Shown here: one piece after another, positions 42,391-51,171 of the stretch
Layout: the number at the start of each line of letters is the position of its first letter
Position numbering within the stretch: position 1 is the first letter of the stretch
Origin: Micropruina glycogenica
GTDB lineage: Bacteria > Actinomycetota > Actinomycetes > Propionibacteriales > Propionibacteriaceae
DNA: 64,000 nt
Direction: 5' to 3' (one strand)
Assembly (NCBI RefSeq): GCF_039524395.1
Contig: NZ_BAAAGO010000018.1
Notes under the pieces: model-generated
The model's database searches: none
Told to the model about the DNA's origin: nothing
What the model saw: the letters and a program-made list of their open reading frames with translations, nothing else
Program-made: the position numbers and the translations under genes

Positions 42391-44657
42391 GCCAGTGGGT
42401 GCGGGTCGGGGTTGAGGTCGGTACGGGTGGCCACCCGATCGCGCCACCCCCAGCGGTGCGGCGCCGTGAACAACCGTTGGTGGCCCAGCCGGGCCTGGTC
42501 GGCGCCGAAGTGAATCGGCTGAAAGCCCGGCACGATGCCCCGCACCACCCGTACGCCCAGGTCGGCGACGTCGTCGGGGGTGACGTCGACGATCAGCACG
42601 TCACCGGCCACCCGGGCCAGCGAATCGACCAGGTCGGGCAGCCCGTGACCGCGTGGCGCCGGGCTGCGCCAGGTGGCGGACGGCCCGGTGCGCAGGTGCG
42701 CCAACCCGCGCCGGGCCGTCGCGGCGTGGGAGTAGAGCAGGTCGTGATCGTCCAGTTCATGCACCTGGGCCGTATCGCCCACCAGTTCGGCCCGTCTGGC
42801 CAGCACCGCCGGGTCGAGCAGCCGCGACCGCAGCGCGGGCCGTACCTGCCCCACCTCGAGCACCGCCGAGCGGGCGGCCCGCACGGGGTTCTGGTCGGCC
42901 CCCAGGCCCACCACCACTGCGGGGTCGGCGTCACTCCAGCCCACGGCCATCGCCACGAAGGCGGTGCTGTCGGTGGGCAGCAGGTGCACGTCGATCAGCA
43001 CCCCGCGACGGGCGTACAGCTCGGCCATAGCGGCGCAGTCGGGGTCGGGCACGGTCCGCGCGTCCATCGGCTCGGTGGCCAGCCGATGCGCCCAGGCGAT
43101 CAGGAATGCGTCGCGCTCGATCACCTCGAGCAACGCCTGCTCGGCGGCGAACGCCACGTTCGGCCCGGCCGCGAAACCGCTGGACGTCGGTGCGAACAGC
43201 AGGTCGTGGCGGGGCCACTGGCTGCCGTGCAGCGTGGCCGCCTGGTGCGGCACCCAGACCTCGCGGTCGCTCACCAGCGAGCGGGCCGGCACCCAATCGA
43301 GGGCGAGGTCGTCGTGGTAGCGGGCGAAGTGCAGTCGCTCGGCGTCCTCGGCGGCGAACAGCACCAGCTCGTGCGGGTCGAGGCTCGGCCCGGGCAGAGC
43401 CGCCCTGGTGGTGGTGATCCTGCGGGGTGGCGTCCAGGCCAGCGACGCGTAGCGTTCGAGGGCCTCACCGATCGCGGTGTTGCGGGCGGTGGTGAGGTCG
43501 AGACCTTTGCCTGAGCAGGTGACGAACGCGTCCTCGCCCTGGCCGTACAGCACGTTGGCCAATTGGGCGCGCACGATCACCGGCTGGCCCGGCTCTTGCA
43601 CGGGTTTCGGCACGGGGTCGAGGTAGCGGATCAGCCCGCACACCTCGCTGACCACCCGCGCCTCGATGGCGTCGAAGTCGGTGGTCTGCGGTTCAGCCGC
43701 CAGTGTCGGGCCGGACGCCGGCGGCGGGGCTTTTTTTCGGCAGGCCGGGCAATCGGGTCTCGGCACCACCGGGTGCGCCTGCCTGGTGCCCTTCACCTGG
43801 TCGAGCACCACGACGTGCCCCGCCAGTTCGGGCTGCAGTGCCGACGTGGTCAGGGCCAGTACTTCGCGCGCGACCAGTCCGTCCACCGTGGCCGCCAACC
43901 CCGGCAGCAGCGGACGGCGCAGCGGGGCGCGGCGGGCGTCCAGCGCCTCTTCGCGCGCCATCGCCAGCTCGAAGTCGTCGGCGCAGGCCAGGGCGCGCAT
44001 GCGCCAGCACAGGTAGCAGGGGCCCTCGCCGGGCAGCACCAAGGGGCCGACGTAGGCGAACGCCCCTTCGAGTGCCACATACACCGCGGGCACGTGGGCC
44101 TTCAGGCAGGCACGGTTCACCCAGGTGCGCAGTGCCGTCCAACCCGCATCGACCGCGCACACCACCAGGTCTCGGCCGGCGATCAGGTCGGGCAACTCGT
44201 CGCGCGCCATACCGCCGGGTTCGACCACGTCGACCGCGCCGATGCCGGCCGTGCGCAACAGTGCCACCAGCCCGCCGGTGCCCTGCAGGTCGCCCAGCAC
44301 GAGCAACCGGACGGCCTCCAGTCGCGCCGCCAGCGCCCGCCTCGTCTCCGCATCAGTGCTCAGCAGGCCCAGCCAGTCGGCCGAGCCGTCAGATTCGACC
44401 AGCATGCCGGCCTCGACCAGCCGGTCGACGAGGCGGTTCACCTCGCCGACTGGCAGGTCGTCCAGCCCACGCACCAGGTCGTCACGATCGACCACGTTCT
44501 CTACCGCCGGCAGAATGCGCTGCCGCACAGCGAGTGCCACTCCCCCGTCGAGCCGCAACATGCCCGCGGGTGAGGCGAGAATCACCGCGTCACCGTCGGC
44601 GAACATCTCCAGCCCGGCGGCCGCCATGAGCCGCCGGGCAGGGGTGTCGGGACTCAC
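42387..44657 (-). CDS. Fused E1-like/YcaO TOMM cyclodehydratase
   Basis: 756 residues from GTG 44657. N-terminal ~330 residues: a precursor-binding winged-helix region and E1-like domain with zinc ligands CYLCWR (~216) and CPACRK (~300). C-terminal ~420 residues: YcaO domain with CSGKGLDLTTARNTAIGEAL, ERYASL, ALLEVIERDAFLIAW and VLEVGQVRPALR, the ATP/Mg-binding signature positions. The last residues DPHPLA resemble the Pro-rich C-terminus needed by azoline-forming YcaO proteins. The enzyme converts Cys/Ser/Thr of a ribosomal peptide to azolines using ATP. It is 6 bases after the Cys-rich precursor gene and overlaps the dehydrogenase. Confidence 0.94.
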   Translation of the reverse strand: MSPDTPARRLMAAAGLEMFADGDAVILASPAGMLRLDGGVALAVRQRILPAVENVVDRDDLVRGLDDLPVGEVNRLVDRLVEAGMLVESDGSADWLGLLSTDAETRRALAARLEAVRLLVLGDLQGTGGLVALLRTAGIGAVDVVEPGGMARDELPDLIAGRDLVVCAVDAGWTALRTWVNRACLKAHVPAVYVALEGAFAYVGPLVLPGEGPCYLCWRMRALACADDFELAMAREEALDARRAPLRRPLLPGLAATVDGLVAREVLALTTSALQPELAGHVVVLDQVKGTRQAHPVVPRPDCPACRKKAPPPASGPTLAAEPQTTDFDAIEARVVSEVCGLIRYLDPVPKPVQEPGQPVIVRAQLANVLYGQGEDAFVTCSGKGLDLTTARNTAIGEALERYASLAWTPPRRITTTRAALPGPSLDPHELVLFAAEDAERLHFARYHDDLALDWVPARSLVSDREVWVPHQAATLHGSQWPRHDLLFAPTSSGFAAGPNVAFAAEQALLEVIERDAFLIAWAHRLATEPMDARTVPDPDCAAMAELYARRGVLIDVHLLPTDSTAFVAMAVGWSDADPAVVVGLGADQNPVRAARSAVLEVGQVRPALRSRLLDPAVLARRAELVGDTAQVHELDDHDLLYSHAATARRGLAHLRTGPSATWRSPAPRGHGLPDLVDSLARVAGDVLIVDVTPDDVADLGVRVVRGIVPGFQPIHFGADQARLGHQRLFTAPHRWGWRDRVATRTDLNPDPHPLA

Positions 44658-44663
44658 CTGCGA

Positions 44664-44975
44664 TCAGCCGCCCAGCCCGTTGAAGCGCTGGACGCCACCG
44701 GCGTTGAAGCCGCCGAGGTTGCACGGGCCGCATGTGCATTCGAAGATGCAGACCGTCCAGCAGGTACGGCAGACGCTGCACACCGTGCTGCACAGCCGCG
44801 GCCGGAAGCAGTCGTTGATGCCGCAGAAGTCACCGGTGTCGGCCATGGCCGACGAGACCTTCTTGAAGGCGGCCAGTTCTTCGTCGGTGAACTGCGGTGT
44901 CGCAGCACCGGCGACGTGATTCTCGAGCTTCTCCAAACGGCCCTTGAGTTCGTCGAACTCTTCCTGACTCGGCAT
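44664..44975 (-). CDS. Cysteine-rich RiPP precursor peptide (putative)
   Basis: 103 residues from ATG 44975, with a perfect GGAGG ribosome binding site; a longer open frame to 45047 lacks one. The leader (~1-50) is acidic and helical (EEFDELKGRLEKLENHV, FTDEELAAFKKV). The core has ten cysteines in 35 residues: DFCGINDCFRPRLCSTVC, then SVCRTCWTVCIFECTCGPC. A Gly/Asn-rich tail ends NGLGG. CxxC/CxxxC spacing with Ser/Thr neighbours suits conversion to thiazol(in)es by the next two genes. The exact leader cleavage site is not evident. It is not a zinc-ribbon protein by pattern. I know no named family with this core. Confidence 0.85.
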   Translation of the reverse strand: MPSQEEFDELKGRLEKLENHVAGAATPQFTDEELAAFKKVSSAMADTGDFCGINDCFRPRLCSTVCSVCRTCWTVCIFECTCGPCNLGGFNAGGVQRFNGLGG

Positions 44976-45174
44976 CGATGCCTCCGATCCGGCTCCGCGG
45001 AGTGTCCACCCCGGAGCCATGTGTGTGGGCGTGGGTCCGTCCACCACCAGCCTTCAACGGGTCTCTGCGAGGCACAAGTGTCAGATATGCGTAGTCGGTG
45101 GGGGCGTACAGTTGACCGCTTCGTCGCCCCCCGCAAGGATCGACGCACAGGCGAATCGACGGAAGGCAGTGCCG

Positions 45175-46257
45175 ATGCAACAGGTCAAGGGCGTCATTGC
45201 TCGCAGCAAGGGCGCACCGGTGGAGTTGGTCACGATCAACGTGCCCGACCCCGGCCCGGGTGAAGCGGTGGTGAAGATTCAGGCGTGCGGCGTGTGCCAC
45301 ACCGACCTGCACTACCGCGAGGGCGGCATCGGCGACGACTACCCGTACCTGCTGGGGCACGAGGCCGCCGGCATCGTCGAGTCGGTCGGCCCCGAGGTGC
45401 ACGACCTGGCGCCGGGCGACTACGTGATCCTCAACTGGCGAGCTGTCTGCGGCGCCTGCCGGGCGTGCCGGCGCGGACGGCCCTGGTACTGCTTCGCCAC
45501 GCACAACGCCAAGCAGAAGATGACCCTCGAAGACGGCACCGAGCTCTCCCCCACGCTGGGCATCGGCGCGTTCATCGACAAGACCCTGGTGGCGGCCGGC
45601 CAGTGCACCAAGGTCGACCCGGCGGCTCGGCCCGCGGCCGCGGGGCTGCTGGGGTGCGGGGTGATGGCCGGCCTGGGTGCGGCGCTGAACACGGGCAACG
45701 TGCAGCGCGGCGACTCGGTCGCGGTGATCGGCTGTGGTGGCGTGGGCGCGGCGGCCATCGCCGGTGCCCGGCTGGCCGGTGCCGCCACGATCATCGCGGT
45801 GGACATCGACGACCGCAAGCTTGAACGAGCTCGTGAGCTCGGCGCCACACACACCGTCAACTCCAAAGACGCCGACGCGGTCGAGGCCATTCAGGCGCTC
45901 ACCGGTGGCCACGGCGCCGATGTGGTGATAGACGCGGTGGGACGTCCCGAAACCTGGAAGCAGGCCTTCTACGGCCGCGATCTGGCCGGCACCGTGGTGC
46001 TGGTCGGCGTGCCCACACCGTCGATGCAGTTGGAGCTTCCGCTGCTCGACGTGTTCGGCCGGGGCGGGTCGCTGAAGTCGTCCTGGTACGGCGACTGCCT
46101 GCCCAGCCGCGACTTTCCGATGCTCATCGACCTGTACCTGCAGGGCCGGCTGCCGCTGGACGCCTTCGTCACCGAAGAGATCGGTGTCCACGACGTCGAG
46201 GCGGCTTTCGACAAGATGCACGGCGGCGACGTGCTGCGCTCGGTGGTGGTGTACTGA
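45175..46257 (+). CDS. mscR: S-(hydroxymethyl)mycothiol dehydrogenase / mycothiol-dependent formaldehyde dehydrogenase
   Basis: 360 residues from ATG 45175; the open frame reaches further upstream without coding character. Zinc-dependent medium-chain dehydrogenase: catalytic zinc ligands in ACGVCHTDLHYREGG and GHEAAGIVESVG, structural zinc CGACRACRRGRPWYC, Rossmann motif VIGCGGVGAAAIAGARLAG. The sequence LGIGAFIDKTLVAAGQCTKV and the C-terminus match the actinobacterial mycothiol enzyme. It oxidises the formaldehyde-mycothiol adduct with NAD and can also reduce S-nitrosomycothiol. Its stop shares one base with the next gene (TGATG). Confidence 0.93.
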   Translation: MQQVKGVIARSKGAPVELVTINVPDPGPGEAVVKIQACGVCHTDLHYREGGIGDDYPYLLGHEAAGIVESVGPEVHDLAPGDYVILNWRAVCGACRACRRGRPWYCFATHNAKQKMTLEDGTELSPTLGIGAFIDKTLVAAGQCTKVDPAARPAAAGLLGCGVMAGLGAALNTGNVQRGDSVAVIGCGGVGAAAIAGARLAGAATIIAVDIDDRKLERARELGATHTVNSKDADAVEAIQALTGGHGADVVIDAVGRPETWKQAFYGRDLAGTVVLVGVPTPSMQLELPLLDVFGRGGSLKSSWYGDCLPSRDFPMLIDLYLQGRLPLDAFVTEEIGVHDVEAAFDKMHGGDVLRSVVVY

Positions 46258-46868
46258 TGGCCGCACGCATCGACCATGCAATCACCTCGGGCACGTTCAG
46301 CCTCGACGGTGAGACGTTCGACGTCGACAACAACGTGTGGGTGATCGGCAACAACTACGACTGCGTGGTGATCGACGCTCCGCACGACCTGGCCGCGATC
46401 GTCCGGCTGATCGACGGACGCCGGGTCAAGGCGATCATCTGCACCCACGCCCACGACGACCACGTGCGAGTGGCCCCCGCACTGGGCCGGGTCACCGAGG
46501 CGCCGGTGCTGCTGCACCCCGCCGACCTGCCGCTGTGGAACCTCACCCACGACGCACCGCCCGACGGCGAGCTGTTCGACGGCGAGACCATCGCCATCGC
46601 CGGCGAAACCCTGCGCGTGCTGCACACCCCGGGCCACGCCCCTGGCGCCGTCTGCGTCTACGCTCCCGGCCTGGGCGCGGTGTTCACCGGCGACACGCTG
46701 TTCAACGGTGGCCCCGGCGCCACGGGTCGCAGCTTCAGCGATCACGACACGCTGGTGAGTTCGATCAGGGCCAAGCTGTTCAAGTTGCCCGACGACACGG
46801 TGGTCAAGACCGGCCACGGCGACGACACCACGATCGGTGCCGAGAAGGAGCGTCTGGGCACCGAGTAG
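46257..46868 (+). CDS. MBL-fold metallohydrolase partner of the mycothiol dehydrogenase
   Basis: 203 residues, start at 46257 inside TGATG. Metallo-beta-lactamase fold with THAHDDHV (HxHxDH zinc motif), HTPGHAPGAVCVY, FTGDTLFNGGPGATGR and the final VVKTGHGDDTTIG. This gene commonly follows mscR in actinobacteria and is thought to hydrolyse the S-formyl-mycothiol product or a related thioester; the precise substrate is inference. Confidence 0.9.
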   Translation: MAARIDHAITSGTFSLDGETFDVDNNVWVIGNNYDCVVIDAPHDLAAIVRLIDGRRVKAIICTHAHDDHVRVAPALGRVTEAPVLLHPADLPLWNLTHDAPPDGELFDGETIAIAGETLRVLHTPGHAPGAVCVYAPGLGAVFTGDTLFNGGPGATGRSFSDHDTLVSSIRAKLFKLPDDTVVKTGHGDDTTIGAEKERLGTE

Positions 46869-46883
46869 TTCAAGCTGACTTCG

Positions 46884-46904
46884 TTGGTCGAGCTTGTCGA
46901 GACC
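46884..46904. repeat. Single copy of repeat B between convergent genes
   Basis: TTGGTCGAGCTTGTCGAGAC, reverse orientation relative to the array at 41231. It lies 16 bases after the MBL gene, in the spacer to the convergent LigD-type gene. Confidence 0.8.
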
Positions 46905-46979
46905 GCTCGTGGTGATGGACTTCGACACGCGCGACCAGCGGTTCCTTGGATGTGCGCCCAACCGTCCCCGGGTTACCGC

Positions 46980-47954
46980 TCAGGACTCGGTGGCCCGCTT
47001 GCGCCGCTTGCCCTCGTGCATGGCTACCACCCGGGCGATCGGAATCTCGTGGCCCTCGGCGATCACGTCGGCGGGCACAGGTTGAGGTGACGGCAGCAGC
47101 GCCCGCCATGGGTCGTCCTTCGGCAACGGCAGCACGCTGCGAATGGTGAAGTCCCGGGGTGAGACTGCGTTGAGGTCGCTCCAGGGCACCGGGTACGACA
47201 CCGGGGTGCCGGGCCGAATGCGCGGGCTGAACGCGCAGGCCAACGATCCCCCGCCGGCGCGGGTGGAGTCGACGAAGACCCGACCGCCACGGTCGGCCTT
47301 GAGGTACGCGGTGGTGGCGATCTTCTCGTCGAGCGCGGCGGTGCGTGCGGCCAGCGCTCTGGTTGCTGCCGCGGCGTCGGGCAGAGCGATGTCGCGCACG
47401 GGCACGACCACGTGCAGGCCTTTCGAGCCGGACGTCTTCACCGCGCTCGCCAACCCGGCGGCATCGAGCGCCGTGCGGGCCAGTTGGGCCACTGCCACGA
47501 CCTCGTCGAACCCACTGCCCTCGGGCGGGTCGAGATCGAGCACCAGGTGAGTGACGGTGCCGCCCAGCACGTCGGTCTGCTCGCCGAAGCGGGGCAGCAT
47601 CAGGGTCGGGTGAAACTCCACCGCGCGCTGATTGCCGAACCACAGCAACGTCCGCACGTCGTTGCACAGTGGGTAGCGAATCTCCCGGTGCCCCGCCGCC
47701 GACCACACAGGCGTCCATCGCACGTAGTCGGGGGAATAGTCGGGCAGATTCTTCTGCATGAAGGGTCGCTGCCCCGGCCTGACCCGCAGCACCGACAACG
47801 GCCGGTCGCGCAGCTCGGCCAGCAGCGGGTCGGCCACCGCCTCGAGGTAGTCGATCAGGTCACGCTTTGAAGCCTCTGCGCCGCCGAACAGCGGCTGGTC
47901 GAGGTTGGTCAGCTCGACGCCCTGCCGGGTCTCGGTCTGCTTGACGCTCGCCAT
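46980..47954 (-). CDS. LigD-type polymerase/primase domain protein (NHEJ)
   Basis: 324 residues, a stand-alone AEP polymerase domain: LTNLDQPLFGG at the start, RPFMQKNLPDYSPDYVRW, HLVLDLDPPEGSGFDEVV (metal-binding DxD), KTSGSKGLHVVVPV (SGSKGLH motif), LKADRGGRVFVDSTR and TPVSYPVPWSDLN. It fills ends and adds ribonucleotides during end joining. No ligase or phosphoesterase domain is fused, so it resembles a split LigD. The Ku gene is 15 kb away at the right edge. It converges on the MBL gene and is 48 bases downstream of trpS. Confidence 0.92.
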   Translation of the reverse strand: MASVKQTETRQGVELTNLDQPLFGGAEASKRDLIDYLEAVADPLLAELRDRPLSVLRVRPGQRPFMQKNLPDYSPDYVRWTPVWSAAGHREIRYPLCNDVRTLLWFGNQRAVEFHPTLMLPRFGEQTDVLGGTVTHLVLDLDPPEGSGFDEVVAVAQLARTALDAAGLASAVKTSGSKGLHVVVPVRDIALPDAAAATRALAARTAALDEKIATTAYLKADRGGRVFVDSTRAGGGSLACAFSPRIRPGTPVSYPVPWSDLNAVSPRDFTIRSVLPLPKDDPWRALLPSPQPVPADVIAEGHEIPIARVVAMHEGKRRKRATES

Positions 47955-48002
47955 TCGGCAACTCTGCCACAGGCGTCCTGCGTCGCCGAGGGGCTCGGTC
48001 GC

Positions 48003-49118
48003 TCAATACACCATGCCCATCGCCTGCCGCACCTCGTCGAGGGTGGCGTCGGCGATGGCGTTGGCGCGTGCGTTGCCCTCGCGCAGCACGCTCAGCAGGT
48101 AGCCCTGGTCGGCCACCAGTTCGGCCCGCTTGGCCCGAATCGGCGCGAAGTACTCATTCACCGCCGCTGTGACCAGCTTCTTCAACCCGCCGCCGCCGCC
48201 GTCGCCGATCTCGTCGGCGATGGCCACAGGGTCACGGTCGGTGCACAGGGCGGCCAGCATCAACAGGTTCGACACCTCGGGCCGCTTCACCGGGTCGTAG
48301 GTGATGTGCCGGTCCGAATCGGTGACCGCCTTCTTGATCAGCCGGGCGGTGGTGTCGGCGTCCATGCCCAGTTCGATCACGTTGCCCTTGGACTTGCTCA
48401 TCTTGGTGCCGTCCAGGCCCAGAACGGTGGGCACCTTGCTGAGCAGCGCCTCGGCCTGCGGAAACACCGGCACCGCAGGGTTCGCACGGCCGTAGCGTTC
48501 GTCGAAGCGGCGGGCCACCACGCGGGTCTGTTCGAGGTGCGGCAACTGGTCTTTGCCCACCGGCACCAGGTTCGCTTTGCAGAACAGAATGTCGGCGGCC
48601 TGATGAACCGGATAGGTGAGCAGCAGCCCCGACATCGGACGATCGCCGGTCGCCTCGAGCTCGGCCTTCACGGTCGGGTTGCGGCGCAGTTCGGCGTCGG
48701 TGACCAGCGAAAGAAACGGCAGCAGCAACTGGTTGAGGGCCGGCACCGCCGAGTGGGCGTAGATGGTGCTTCGAGTCGGATCGATGCCGATGGCCAGGTA
48801 GTCGGCCACCATGTTGATCGCCCGCTCGCGAATCGGCCCGGTGCCGTCGCGGTCGGTGATCACCTGGTAGTCGGCGATCAGAATGATCGTGTCCACGCCC
48901 GCGTTCTGCAGCCGCACCCGGTTGGCGAGGGAGCCGAAGTAGTGCCCGATGTGCAGCGCGCCGGTGGGCCGGTCGCCGGTCATGATGCGGAACTTGGACG
49001 GATCAGTGGCGATCTGGCGCTCGATCTCGGCGCTGCGCGCCTCGGTGCGGCGCAGCGAGGCGTCGGAGGTGGACGCGGCAAGCTCGTCGCCGGCGTCGTC
49101 CAGGGGCGTTTCAGTCAT
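48003..49118 (-). CDS. trpS: Tryptophanyl-tRNA synthetase
   Basis: 371 residues; class I synthetase charging tRNA-Trp. HIGH-type signature RPTGALHIGHYFGSL, LITYPVHQAADIL-like segment (LLTYPVHQAADILFCKANLV), VPVGKDQLPHLEQTR and LDGTKMSKSKGNVI (KMSKS). The N-terminal ~40 residues before FRIMTGDRPTG are an extra acidic extension. Expression is probably controlled by the attenuator described at 49153-49231, which lies 35 bases upstream. Confidence 0.96.
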   Translation of the reverse strand: MTETPLDDAGDELAASTSDASLRRTEARSAEIERQIATDPSKFRIMTGDRPTGALHIGHYFGSLANRVRLQNAGVDTIILIADYQVITDRDGTGPIRERAINMVADYLAIGIDPTRSTIYAHSAVPALNQLLLPFLSLVTDAELRRNPTVKAELEATGDRPMSGLLLTYPVHQAADILFCKANLVPVGKDQLPHLEQTRVVARRFDERYGRANPAVPVFPQAEALLSKVPTVLGLDGTKMSKSKGNVIELGMDADTTARLIKKAVTDSDRHITYDPVKRPEVSNLLMLAALCTDRDPVAIADEIGDGGGGGLKKLVTAAVNEYFAPIRAKRAELVADQGYLLSVLREGNARANAIADATLDEVRQAMGMVY

Positions 49119-49152
49119 CGTGTCACTCGTTCGTTCGTCGTCCGGACATGCG

Positions 49153-49231
49153 AAAGGGCCGTCGATCTCGACGGCCCAGGGGGCGGTGCAGCGAGCCGTC
49201 AGCGGCTACGCCAGTCGGTGGATCGCTGCAT
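49153..49231 (-). ncRNA. trp-type transcription attenuator upstream of trpS
   Basis: On the minus strand: a leader ORF with a Trp codon (49231-49199), then competing hairpins. Pause hairpin AGCCG (49207-49203)/CGGCT (49198-49194); antiterminator GACGGCTC (49200-49193) pairing with GGGCCGTC (49177-49170) with one G-U; terminator GGGCCGTCGA (49177-49168)/TCGACGGCCC (49165-49156) followed by TTT. A ribosome stalled at UGG would cover the first strand, free the antiterminator strand and allow trpS transcription. Confidence 0.85.
49199..49231 (-). CDS. Leader peptide MQRSTDWRSR of the trpS attenuator
   Basis: Ten codons and TGA, with the single Trp codon seventh. TAGGCT (49238-49243) ends six bases before the ATG, so the leader is probably read from the very 5' end of a leaderless transcript. 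The stop codon overlaps the antiterminator strand. The Arg codons after Trp may also respond to arginine, but one Trp codon before a Trp synthetase gene fits best. Confidence 0.75.
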   Translation of the reverse strand: MQRSTDWRSR

Positions 49232-49237
49232 GTCGCG

Positions 49238-49243
49238 AGCCTA
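49238..49243 (-). promoter_or_regulatory. Candidate -10 (TAGGCT) of trpS
   Basis: Six bases before the leader-peptide ATG on the minus strand. No convincing -35. Confidence 0.5.
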
Positions 49244-49287
49244 TCACCGCCGCGGCTGGGGCCGGGCCGACCGATCCGGCCCGGGGT

Positions 49288-49372
49288 GAGATCCCACGGC
49301 AAGCCGGGATGAGGGACGACGGGTCTCCACAGTTGACCAAAGACGATCCCCCGGGCAAGCCCGGGATGACGG
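49288..49372. repeat. Two diverged copies of repeat A between trpS and the YhgE/Pip gene
   Basis: GAGATCCCACGGCAAGCCGG at 49288 and GATCCCCCGGGCAAGCCCGG at 49345, in reverse orientation. Each retains a palindromic centre (CCCGGGCAAGCCCGGG in the second), with the GAAC core replaced by GCAAGC. Confidence 0.7.
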
Positions 49373-49392
49373 TTCTGGGGCCTCGACCAGTG

Positions 49393-51171
49393 TCATTCAA
49401 GGGGCGGGCGCAGGCGCGTCGGCGTCCAGCGCCGTTGCGTCCAGGCCGCAACCGCCGTCGAGATGACGGACGCGACCAGCAGGCCGCCCAGCACCCACCA
49501 CGCCCTGGCGAGCTGGCCGGCCGGCCCGCCGCTGATCGTCACCCGAAGCCCCTCCACCAGGTAGGTCATCGGCATCCACGGGTGCACCACCTGGAAGAAC
49601 GCGGGCATCACTTCGACGGGATACAGCCCGCCTGCCGCGCCCAATTGGACGATCAGGATCACCAGCATGATCGCGCTGCCCACCAGGCCGAGCCAGGTGC
49701 GCAGGGTCTGCGCCAAGGCGGTGAACGCACAGACGGCCAGCACCGAGATCCCCGCCGTACCCGCCAGGTCGAGCGGGTCCAGGCCCAGCGCCAGGTCGGT
49801 GACCGCGAGCAGCACGAGGGCACCGGCCGAGCCCAGCAGCGCGGGCGGCAACCAGCCACCCAGTGCCACCGGTGCCGGATTCGTACCTGCGGCGATGGCT
49901 CGCTTCGAGATCGGACGCATCAGCACGAACGCGACCAGGCCGAACACCCACAGCGACACCCCGAAGAAGAACGGGGCGAGGCCGCGTCCGTAGTAGGTGG
50001 CCGGATTTGCGACGTGCGAGGCGATGTGGACAGGGTTGGAGACCGCGTCGGCGTCCTTGGCCCGCTCGGCGGCGCTCAGTTTGGGCAGCGCGTTGGTGGC
50101 CTTCTTCAGTCCGGCGGTCAACTTCTTCTGGCCGTCGGCAACCCGCTGCGCGCCCTTGGCCAGCTGGTCGATCTGCTCGACGGCGGTCTCGGCTGCTCCG
50201 ATGATCTCGGGGACACGGCGGTTCACCGTTGCTGCGGCATCGGCCACCTTGCCGGCGTCGGTGGCCACCCGCGATGTGGTGGACTTCACCGATCCGGTGA
50301 CCTCGCTGACCCGTCCCACCGCCCGCTTCAGGTCCTTGAAGACCTGGTCGTCGGTCAGGTCCGGGTGGGCCTTGAGCAGGGCGTCCAGTGCGTCGGCGAC
50401 GTCGTCCTGCTTACCGTCGGCGTCCTTGGCGAGCGCGGCGATGGTCTTGGTGGTGCTCGCCACGTCGCGACTCACCCCGGCGGCCTCCTTGGCGGACCTG
50501 CGCAGTACGTCCGAGACTCTGTTCACCACCGGAACGACCTTGTTCTCCATGGTCTTGACCCCGTCGGCGACCTGCTGACCGCCCTTCGCCAACTCACCGG
50601 ACGCCTCGGTCGCCTCGGCGAGCCCTCTGCGGATCGTGCCCACCGACCCCAGCGCGGTGTCCGCGTACGCCTTCACCGCGGCCGCGTTCAGCTGGGTCTG
50701 CAGCTCCTTCTCGGCGGTCTCGGCCATGATGCCGAGGATGTAACCCTGGGAGTTGTCGAAGGCCACATCGACGCGGGCGCGCGTCGGCGTGTCCGAGGTG
50801 GCGATCGAGGTCAGATCGGCCGAGAAATCCTTCGGCACCGTGATGCTGAACGCGAAGCTGCCGTCGGCGACGCCGTCAGCCGCGGTAGCGGCGTCAGTCA
50901 CCACCCAGGTGAACGACGAGGTGTCCTTGGTGAGCTGCTCGACCAGGTCGGCACCGCCCGACACCTTCTTGCCCTCGACGGTGACAGGCTTGTCGAGGTC
51001 GACGACGGCGACCTGCAGCCGGTCGAGCCGACCGTACGGGTCCCAGTTCGACCACAGGTATATCGCCCCGTACAGCAACGGCACGAGAACCAGGAAGATC
51101 GCCGACAGCATCGGCAGGGGTCCCCGAAAGCGGCGCAGTTCGGTGAGGGTGAGGTTCCACAACTGTCTCAT
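49393..51171 (-). CDS. YhgE/Pip-family membrane protein (ABC-2-like permease)
   Basis: 592 residues. N-terminal helix (LPMLSAIFLVLVPLLYGAIYL, ~20-40) then a long extracytoplasmic region of ~360 residues, rich in Lys/Asp/Ala helices (ELQTQLNAAAVKAYADTAL, VADGVKTMENKVVPVVN). Five or six helices follow at the C-terminus (GVSLWVFGLVAFVLM, LLGSAGALVLLAVTDLAL, LVGSAIMLVILIVQLGAAGG and others). This is the YhgE/Pip (phage infection protein) architecture, related to ABC-2 permeases; transported substrate unknown. It starts within an ATGA overlap with an ATPase-like gene and has AAGGAG before its ATG. Confidence 0.9.
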   Translation of the reverse strand: MRQLWNLTLTELRRFRGPLPMLSAIFLVLVPLLYGAIYLWSNWDPYGRLDRLQVAVVDLDKPVTVEGKKVSGGADLVEQLTKDTSSFTWVVTDAATAADGVADGSFAFSITVPKDFSADLTSIATSDTPTRARVDVAFDNSQGYILGIMAETAEKELQTQLNAAAVKAYADTALGSVGTIRRGLAEATEASGELAKGGQQVADGVKTMENKVVPVVNRVSDVLRRSAKEAAGVSRDVASTTKTIAALAKDADGKQDDVADALDALLKAHPDLTDDQVFKDLKRAVGRVSEVTGSVKSTTSRVATDAGKVADAAATVNRRVPEIIGAAETAVEQIDQLAKGAQRVADGQKKLTAGLKKATNALPKLSAAERAKDADAVSNPVHIASHVANPATYYGRGLAPFFFGVSLWVFGLVAFVLMRPISKRAIAAGTNPAPVALGGWLPPALLGSAGALVLLAVTDLALGLDPLDLAGTAGISVLAVCAFTALAQTLRTWLGLVGSAIMLVILIVQLGAAGGLYPVEVMPAFFQVVHPWMPMTYLVEGLRVTISGGPAGQLARAWWVLGGLLVASVISTAVAAWTQRRWTPTRLRPPLE

